Positions 43,162-47,930 of a DNA stretch of 47,930 nt are shown here, in pieces (positions within the stretch are counted from its first letter, which is position 1; each line of letters opens with the position of its first letter). The position numbers and the translations under genes were made by a program. A model generated the notes under the pieces. The model worked only from the letters and a program-made list of their open reading frames with translations, was not told the DNA's origin and ran no database searches. This stretch comes from B1SED10-225 sp964501415. GTDB taxonomy: Bacteria; Bacillota_I; Bacilli_A; Izemoplasmatales; Izemoplasmataceae. Where the stretch lies: positions 1 to 47,930 of the forward strand of contig CAZCSL010000010.1 of NCBI GenBank assembly GCA_964501415.1, in the 5' to 3' direction.

Positions 43162-44040
43162 TTACCCTTTTTTACCCCAAGGGAAAATCATTGGCGTACG
43201 CTTCTTATAGGCTTCCCAGCCATCATACTTCTCCATATGTTTCTCCAGTAATGGCGTTGATATTTTAATTAACACAAGCGCCATAATCAATGGAGAGATG
43301 ACTAAAGTAAGGTAGTATACCGCACTTAAATCACTTTCGACTAACAGTGTGATACCGCTAATATAAAGGCCGATCCAAATCAATATTTCACCGAAATAAT
43401 TCGGGTGTCGACTCAAAGACCAAAGCCCCTTGTCCATTAAGCCTTTCGGGCCTTTTTTGATGTGTCTTCTTAGTTGTTCATCGCCAACGACTTCAAAGAA
43501 AAGACCCACTAAGGCAATCAATAAGCCAATAAGGGTAATAAACCAAAGCGATTGCGAAAAATCAAATTGGTTATATTTTATGATGCTGTAGCTTACCGCT
43601 CCCACGGTAAAGTTGATTAACCCTTGGATCATAAAGACTCTAAAAAAGGCAATGATCACGACGTTATCTCCCCACTCTTTACGCCATTGCGCATAGCGAA
43701 AGTCCTCGGGTTTTCCCGCGTTTCTACGGTATAAACGAAGGGTTAAACGCAAGCCCCAAAACGTGATAAACGCCACTATCAAATACGATAACAGGGTGGG
43801 TTCATCGGTAATCAAAAGCGTCGAAATCGCCCCAACAACAAAAGCAGCCCCCCAGCCAATATCGACAATGGAGTTGTTGGTAATAATCTGAGCGACGATA
43901 AAAAATACGGTAAAATACGCCATGGTTACTAAGAATGGAATCAATAACCCATCTAGGCCAAAGTTTTGAAAGCCTTGTGTGGCTAGGGCTAGTATGATCA
44001 CAAATAAAATCGGATAAATAATCAAACGTCTTAAATCCAT
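43162..44040 (-). CDS. DUF1295 membrane protein, steroid 5-alpha-reductase/ICMT-like fold
   Basis: The 292-residue protein has about seven to eight helices. The C-terminal block GLMDKGLWSLSRHPNYFGE (near 200-218) followed by a final basic segment (YDGWEAYKKRTPMIFPW) is the DUF1295 signature, related to steroid 5-alpha-reductases and isoprenylcysteine methyltransferases, which bind NADPH or SAM at this site. The substrate is presumably a lipid or isoprenoid but is not known. It lies 70 bases downstream of the heliorhodopsin gene on the same strand, with a hairpin in between and a strong terminator after it, so the two probably form one transcript. GAGGTGAT precedes the ATG. Confidence 0.88.
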   Translation of the reverse strand: MDLRRLIIYPILFVIILALATQGFQNFGLDGLLIPFLVTMAYFTVFFIVAQIITNNSIVDIGWGAAFVVGAISTLLITDEPTLLSYLIVAFITFWGLRLTLRLYRRNAGKPEDFRYAQWRKEWGDNVVIIAFFRVFMIQGLINFTVGAVSYSIIKYNQFDFSQSLWFITLIGLLIALVGLFFEVVGDEQLRRHIKKGPKGLMDKGLWSLSRHPNYFGEILIWIGLYISGITLLVESDLSAVYYLTLVISPLIMALVLIKISTPLLEKHMEKYDGWEAYKKRTPMIFPWGKKG

Positions 44041-44075
44041 AAATAATCACCTCGTGAATAGTTTTAATCAATAAT

Positions 44076-44102
44076 AAGGCCTTAACTTTACGTTAAAGCC
44101 TT
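44076..44102 (-). promoter_or_regulatory. Hairpin between the heliorhodopsin and DUF1295 genes
   Basis: An 11-position stem with one C-A mismatch (44076-44086 with 44092-44102, 5-base loop) starts 8 bases after the heliorhodopsin stop. The following minus-strand sequence is only weakly T-rich, so it would terminate partially or protect the upstream mRNA. Confidence 0.6.
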
Positions 44103-44110
44103 TTGGTTCA

Positions 44111-44932
44111 TTAAGGTTGAAAGGCGCCGAATAAAACCAACCAAGTTAGAATCGTTTTTGCGACCAACGATAAGATGATATAGCCGCGTTCGCCATAAAG
44201 GTAGTTTTTGAATTTACCAATCCCTTTATACTGTAAAAACATATTTACAGGGAATGTATTAAAGGCAAGGAAATAGGTAATTAGAATCGCCCAAACAAAG
44301 CCGGGCACATCCCCTAAGTTTGGATTGACGCCAATATAAAATGCAATCGCAACCCATGGTGCAAGACCAATGATGGACCCAAAGATAAAGGGCAACCAAT
44401 TGGTTTTGCCTTCTTTTTTGTCCGTACCACCATTGAGTAGTTCCATATCGAGGCCAAAGAAGTTCATTGCCGCATTGGCAAGGGCGATTAACGCAAATAC
44501 CGCAATGTCTCTAACCCCAAACAAAGAAGAGATTAAAACAATCATCAATGAAGATGATAGCGCATATTCATACCAGCGCAATTTATTGATGCCTTGTTTT
44601 AAATCTTTAACATACTTCTCTTTATACGGTATAGCAATGATAAAATGAAACAGTGCCGAGATCAGCAAGAAACTTGCGGTGAGCGGTAAAAACGGTAGTT
44701 CAAACAAGGTGTCCGTTGTGGTTAGCACCAAGCCTTCGCCTTGTACAAATTCCAAGTAGTTTCCTACCACGGGAATCGTAAAGGTAGTTTGCTCGGTCAT
44801 GCTTGGATAAATAAACAACGCAAAAATCATCATCAAGGTCCCTTGTACTAAGTGTACGGTCCCCATGATTTTGTTGAAGCGAATCAAGTTAGGAAAAGAT
44901 AACTTGTCGTTACTTTCAGCCTTTGTAGCCAT
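44111..44932 (-). CDS. Heliorhodopsin
   Basis: This 273-residue, seven-helix protein is a clear heliorhodopsin, the retinal protein family whose N-terminus faces the cytoplasm. Helix 7 has SLVAKTILTW with Schiff-base Lys259. Helix 3 has RWYEYALSSSLMIVLI with the expected counterion Glu122. The two family histidines are kept (His27 in GTVHLVQ and His96 in ALFHFI), and the FLQYKGIGKFKNYLYGERGYI loop-helix block (in parts, 232-251) is diagnostic. Heliorhodopsins show no strong ion pumping; light sensing and, in some viral forms, ion conductance have been reported. No retinal synthesis gene lies in the window. GGAGGG and an extended -10 promoter precede it. Confidence 0.97.
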   Translation of the reverse strand: MATKAESNDKLSFPNLIRFNKIMGTVHLVQGTLMMIFALFIYPSMTEQTTFTIPVVGNYLEFVQGEGLVLTTTDTLFELPFLPLTASFLLISALFHFIIAIPYKEKYVKDLKQGINKLRWYEYALSSSLMIVLISSLFGVRDIAVFALIALANAAMNFFGLDMELLNGGTDKKEGKTNWLPFIFGSIIGLAPWVAIAFYIGVNPNLGDVPGFVWAILITYFLAFNTFPVNMFLQYKGIGKFKNYLYGERGYIILSLVAKTILTWLVLFGAFQP

Positions 44933-44961
44933 AATAATCCCTCCAATTTTTTTCTAACTAG

Positions 44962-44970
44962 ATTATAGCA
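44962..44970 (-). promoter_or_regulatory. Extended -10 promoter of the heliorhodopsin gene
   Basis: TGCTATAAT on the minus strand (TATAAT at 44967-44962) is a perfect extended -10, about 30 bases ahead of the ATG. No -35 box is convincing. The heliorhodopsin gene therefore has its own start and need not depend on the upstream gene. Confidence 0.65.
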
Positions 44971-45057
44971 TTTATAATTAAGCATGCCTTTGTTGACGCT
45001 CATAAATTAACGATTTTATACACTTTTTAAATTTTGTTTATAAATAAGGTCTCTATT

Positions 45058-45603
45058 TTAAGTAGCAATGGTTTCGGATTGTCTAAACATGCGCTTAAGT
45101 ATACCGGCAAGTAAAAATGCCGCGGTTAAAAAGATGAAAAACCATTTGAAAAACGTCATAACCCCAGCGATATGCGCGAGTGCTCGCCATTCATCAGGAT
45201 AGGCATAAAAAACCAGTGAAACGATCGTATTTTCTAGTAGATCAAAGATGAGCCCCAAAGGAATAATCCACAACAAAAAATCCAAAAACCTATCGTTTCT
45301 ATAAAGCAAGGATATACTCGTAAACAAGAAAAAAGTATAGACAAGCGGCCATAAAATATCAAAGCGGATTCTTGAGATGATATACAGCCTTCTACCTTCA
45401 GCGCCTAAGCTATCGGCGATTTTAAATAAGTGTTCTGCGGTATAAAAGATTGAAGTATCTGGAGCGCTTATCCCCTTTAAGTACTGATTTAACAAATGGG
45501 CTTCAATAGGCAAGATAACTGCCATAAATAAGGCCATCAAAAAAAGACTGATAAAAAACCAGCGACGATCAATTTTCATACTTAAGGTTTTAAGTTTTTG
45601 CAT
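45058..45603 (-). CDS. Four-helix membrane protein of unknown function
   Basis: The 181-residue protein has helices at about 15-34, 75-95, 105-130 and 145-170, and ends in a short basic/polar tail. A polar loop (about 35-72, with EHLFKIADSLGAEGRR) lies between helices 1 and 2. I recognise no family. The start at 45603 is set by AAAGGTGAT just upstream; the longer frame to 45666 crosses the divergent promoter. It lies upstream of the heliorhodopsin gene on the same strand, 125 bases away and without an obvious terminator between, so read-through into the heliorhodopsin gene is possible. Confidence 0.7.
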   Translation of the reverse strand: MQKLKTLSMKIDRRWFFISLFLMALFMAVILPIEAHLLNQYLKGISAPDTSIFYTAEHLFKIADSLGAEGRRLYIISRIRFDILWPLVYTFFLFTSISLLYRNDRFLDFLLWIIPLGLIFDLLENTIVSLVFYAYPDEWRALAHIAGVMTFFKWFFIFLTAAFLLAGILKRMFRQSETIAT

Positions 45604-45635
45604 GATATCACCTTTTATCTTTATCTTAACTTCAG

Positions 45636-45641
45636 TATAAT
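45636..45641 (+). promoter_or_regulatory. -10 box of the GNAT gene in a divergent promoter region
   Basis: A perfect TATAAT lies 45 bases before the acetyltransferase ATG. The matching -35 is poor. The minus-strand gene at 45058 must also start transcription within these 80 bases. Confidence 0.5.
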
Positions 45642-45686
45642 ATAGACAAGAAAACTTTGACAGCAATTTTTAAAGGATTTGATAAT

Positions 45687-46151
45687 ATGATCAGCATTGA
45701 GATAATTAAAGACGTGGCTATAAAACGCTATATCACCAAAAAAATCTTAACGGAATTACCAGAACACTTTGGCATTGATAGCGCGATTAAAGATTATATT
45801 AACGGGGTTAAAGAAACCCATTTTCTAGCCGCAAAAAACCAAGGGGAATACGTAGGTTTTTATGCTTTAAAAGCTGAGAACCCTAAGGTGTTGAATCTCT
45901 ATGTTTTAGGGATTTTAAAAGCTTATCAAAACCAAGGCATCGGAAAGAGGCTGCAAGCATCTTGCGAACGTTATGCACGCGAACATAGTTTTCAGTATCT
46001 GATGGTCTTAACCCTAGCGACAAAAGCCAATCATAAACCTTATCTAAGAACGCACCGGTTTTACCAACGCATGGGGTTTATCGATTTTTTTCAAAGCGAT
46101 GAGCTGTTTGATGAACACAACCCCGCCTTGATTATGCTTAAGGCTTTGTAA
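45687..46151 (+). CDS. GNAT-family N-acetyltransferase
   Basis: The 154-residue protein shows the GNAT fold order: a substrate-side helix pair, the strand VLNLYVLGILKAYQNQGIGKRL with the acetyl-CoA pyrophosphate loop QNQGIGKRL (near residues 85-93), and the C-terminal NHKPYLRTHRFYQRMGFIDF, where the Y-x-x-MGF motif is typical (both given in parts). It transfers acetyl from acetyl-CoA to an amine, which could be a small molecule, antibiotic or protein N-terminus; it cannot be told which. The start at 45687 follows AAAGGA; the longer frame to 45657 lacks a ribosome site. Confidence 0.9.
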   Translation: MISIEIIKDVAIKRYITKKILTELPEHFGIDSAIKDYINGVKETHFLAAKNQGEYVGFYALKAENPKVLNLYVLGILKAYQNQGIGKRLQASCERYAREHSFQYLMVLTLATKANHKPYLRTHRFYQRMGFIDFFQSDELFDEHNPALIMLKAL

Positions 46152-46177
46152 TTCCATTGATAAGTTATACATCAAAT

Positions 46178-46212
46178 AAAAGGTATGTGTTTTAGCGTAA
46201 CACATACCTTTT
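46178..46212. terminator. Bidirectional terminator between the GNAT and partial lipoprotein genes
   Basis: A perfect 14-bp stem (46178-46191 with 46199-46212) with a 7-base loop starts with A4 and is followed by T on both strands, between two convergent genes. Confidence 0.92.
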
Positions 46213-46233
46213 TTGTGTTAAAGGGGCCGATGC

Positions 46234-47930
46234 TTAATACAAGATGACATAAACGATTTCCACGGCATCTTCATAGCGATTAGAGTGTTGCGCTCGTATC
46301 ATGATCTCTCTTCCGCTATCATAATTATAAACTGAGAAATGTGCGTACTGATCTGTGCGATAGGCAAAATAGACAAACCATTCCGTATCATCACTAAACG
46401 CTCTGACGTATTCATTGTAGATGTAATCAAGATTGTCTTGGCTCAAGTAAGCTCTAACATCTTTAGGATCACCATCATAAGCCCCAAAGAGAATACTGTC
46501 TTCATAGCGATCGATGAAGGCAAAATCATCGTAGCTACCATAATCTGAACTTGGCATGGGCAATAAACTGCCCGGCATATAATCTTCAATTCTTATCATC
46601 ATGTCTACGGGATACCAATCGGTCAGTTCAATTTCATAGATGGTCCCTTGCTGTTCAACTTTAAAATAAACGTAATATTCTTGTTCAAAGTGGTCGAACA
46701 TCATGTCGTGCGCTAAGACATTAAAGTCGTGAGCATCCATAAAAGCGGGATAATAAACAAAATCATAAAGTTGATCCAACCAATCATATACTTCGTAGTA
46801 TCTTATCTCATCATATTCGGTGTAAAACACATAATCCAAATGAGCATCCCATGGAATAGGGATATTTCGATGGAGTGGCAAATTTTGATAATAAGGTGGA
46901 ACCGTTGGATCTATCGTCTCGTAAGGAATCTCTTCTAAGCTTTCTTCAATCACCCTTAACAAAATCGCATAAATGTTGATGTTGTTTTTATCAACCGCCG
47001 CAATCATCGTTAAAAGCTCCTCACGTGTAGTCGGTTCTTGATCGATTCCAAGGCCTTCTAAATACGAAAGCGATACCGCTTCGTTAAAGACCGCTTTTTC
47101 ATTATAGTCATAATAAAGCTGAATCAAGATATCATCGCTTGTAACCGTTACTAAGCTTAAAGCTTTATCGACCACAGGCGGTGAGAAACGCAAGTCATAA
47201 TCATCGATTAAATCTTCTAAAACATAATCATCGGGAGATAAGCCTAAATCATCGATATCTTCCAGCAACCAAAGCGTGTCTTCTAAAATAAAGATTGACA
47301 AAAGTTCTTCACCAATTGCAGTGGCTTTTTTAGCATCCGTTACATCCGTAATACTGGCCCCATCTTTCATGGACATTTGCATCGTCATTTGATGAATCTC
47401 AGAAAGATCCATTTCGGGTTCAAATTGTTTTAAGAAATCTAAGAAATGTAAGTTGATTTCAACAGCATCCGAAACCCCAGGGACATGACGAAGCGAGAAG
47501 GTGAATGGTTCTAAATCGTCAATGTTGTTCAATACGGCATTATAATCTTCGCTACCTTTAAACTCATCAAAGGGTGGCAGTTCATCTTCTTCAATCAACA
47601 GCGCTATGTTATAAAAAGCTTCAAAGAAGTCTTCAAAGAGTATTTTCATGGTATCGGGACCTAGGGATACTTCTGTTAAGATGGCCTCTTCATCCACGAT
47701 GCTGGCGCTGATATCAAGGTGAGCTAAATTCAAAAGATAGTTCAGGTCATACCTATCCATGAGATTTTCAATATGTTCGAGGATATCTTCTAATAGTTCA
47801 TCTTCGAAATCTAAATCATCTTCTAACGCTTCTTCAAATTCCTTGTAAAGCAACGCTTCTAAATCGTCTCTAAATTCATTGGGTAAAATCAGATGAATCC
47901 AATCAGAATCAAAACCTAGAATCGTTCTTG
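46234..47930 (-). CDS. Partial acidic surface protein, paralogue of the lipoprotein at 30695
   Basis: The frame stays open to the right edge of the window (first full codon read at 47928), so the N-terminus, presumably with a lipoprotein signal, is missing. About 565 residues are seen. They align along their length with the protein at 30695: FDSDWIHLILPNEFRDDL against IDSDILHIVIPSELRDEF, SLSYLEGLGID against SLAVLETLGID, and KNNINIYAILL against QDNFNIYQIII. Two C-terminal units are again present; the last has RYEDSIL, VRAYLSQDNLDYIYNEY and EDAVEIV. The linker between helical domain and units is shorter and Tyr-rich. Function is unknown. Confidence 0.85.
   Translation of the reverse strand, partial: RTILGFDSDWIHLILPNEFRDDLEALLYKEFEEALEDDLDFEDELLEDILEHIENLMDRYDLNYLLNLAHLDISASIVDEEAILTEVSLGPDTMKILFEDFFEAFYNIALLIEEDELPPFDEFKGSEDYNAVLNNIDDLEPFTFSLRHVPGVSDAVEINLHFLDFLKQFEPEMDLSEIHQMTMQMSMKDGASITDVTDAKKATAIGEELLSIFILEDTLWLLEDIDDLGLSPDDYVLEDLIDDYDLRFSPPVVDKALSLVTVTSDDILIQLYYDYNEKAVFNEAVSLSYLEGLGIDQEPTTREELLTMIAAVDKNNINIYAILLRVIEESLEEIPYETIDPTVPPYYQNLPLHRNIPIPWDAHLDYVFYTEYDEIRYYEVYDWLDQLYDFVYYPAFMDAHDFNVLAHDMMFDHFEQEYYVYFKVEQQGTIYEIELTDWYPVDMMIRIEDYMPGSLLPMPSSDYGSYDDFAFIDRYEDSILFGAYDGDPKDVRAYLSQDNLDYIYNEYVRAFSDDTEWFVYFAYRTDQYAHFSVYNYDSGREIMIRAQHSNRYEDAVEIVYVILY

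Noticed and set aside
1..47930. Mobile elements, prophage, toxin-antitoxin pairs, defence islands and CRISPR arrays
   Set aside because: No transposase, integrase, terminal inverted repeats, target-site duplications or repeat-spacer pattern could be found by reading both strands.

Overview
The window reads as a chromosomal segment of a low-to-mid GC monoderm bacterium of the Bacillota/Mycoplasmatota type. Several things point that way: strong AGGAGG-type ribosome sites, LacI/GalR repressors, sugar ABC transporters without their own ATPase, five type II lipoproteins with a short signal and a lipobox cysteine, and a YdbS/YdbT pair. TGA is used as a stop (for example at purA), so this is not the UGA=Trp mycoplasma code. 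A lineage near Acholeplasmatales, Izemoplasmatales or Haloplasmatales is my inference and not proven. No transposase, integrase, phage gene or CRISPR array was seen.

Layout. Bases 1-4742: a tRNA-Val cut by the window edge, a small membrane protein, then a plus-strand operon of an FAD-dependent oxidoreductase with purA and purB (last two steps to AMP). Bases 4720-5392: a tandem TM2-domain membrane protein with its own promoter. Bases 5408-17938: a long minus-strand sugar locus. A YesL-like protein and a LacI repressor come first; then, from a consensus promoter with a repressor-type palindrome at its start site, a PfkB kinase, a sucrose-phosphate-synthase-like GT4 enzyme, two ABC permeases, beta-phosphoglucomutase, a GH65 phosphorylase, the sugar-binding lipoprotein and a second GH65 phosphorylase. 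The gene set fits import and phosphorolysis of an alpha-glucoside, with the glucosyl unit entering glycolysis through glucose 6-phosphate; the GT4 and kinase may handle a fructosyl remainder.

Bases 17986-24223: a YdbS/YdbT pair of PH-domain membrane proteins, a PAS-GGDEF-HD-GYP c-di-GMP enzyme, a cytochrome b5-like lipoprotein, and a convergent ferric-reductase-like flavocytochrome. Bases 24330-24600 look empty at first sight but hold a promoter, a strong Shine-Dalgarno site, a basic reading frame of about 55 codons without an ATG, and a terminator. Bases 24743-30671: a MacB-like fused ABC exporter, a two-domain fasciclin lipoprotein and an ABC-2 exporter pair. Bases 30695-35820: two large acidic surface lipoproteins, one with InlB-type repeats and a BspA-type leucine-rich domain. 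The first of them has a paralogue that runs off the right end (46234-47930).

Bases 35980-43078: a galactoside operon (LacI, GH36 alpha-galactosidase, GPH-family symporter, GH2 beta-galactosidase). Bases 43081-45603: a clear heliorhodopsin gene, with a DUF1295/steroid 5-alpha-reductase-like membrane enzyme directly downstream and an unknown four-helix membrane protein upstream. A GNAT acetyltransferase follows on the plus strand. The strongest points for follow-up are the heliorhodopsin neighbourhood, the non-AUG small gene, the GT4-containing phosphorylase operon, and the paralogous acidic lipoprotein family.
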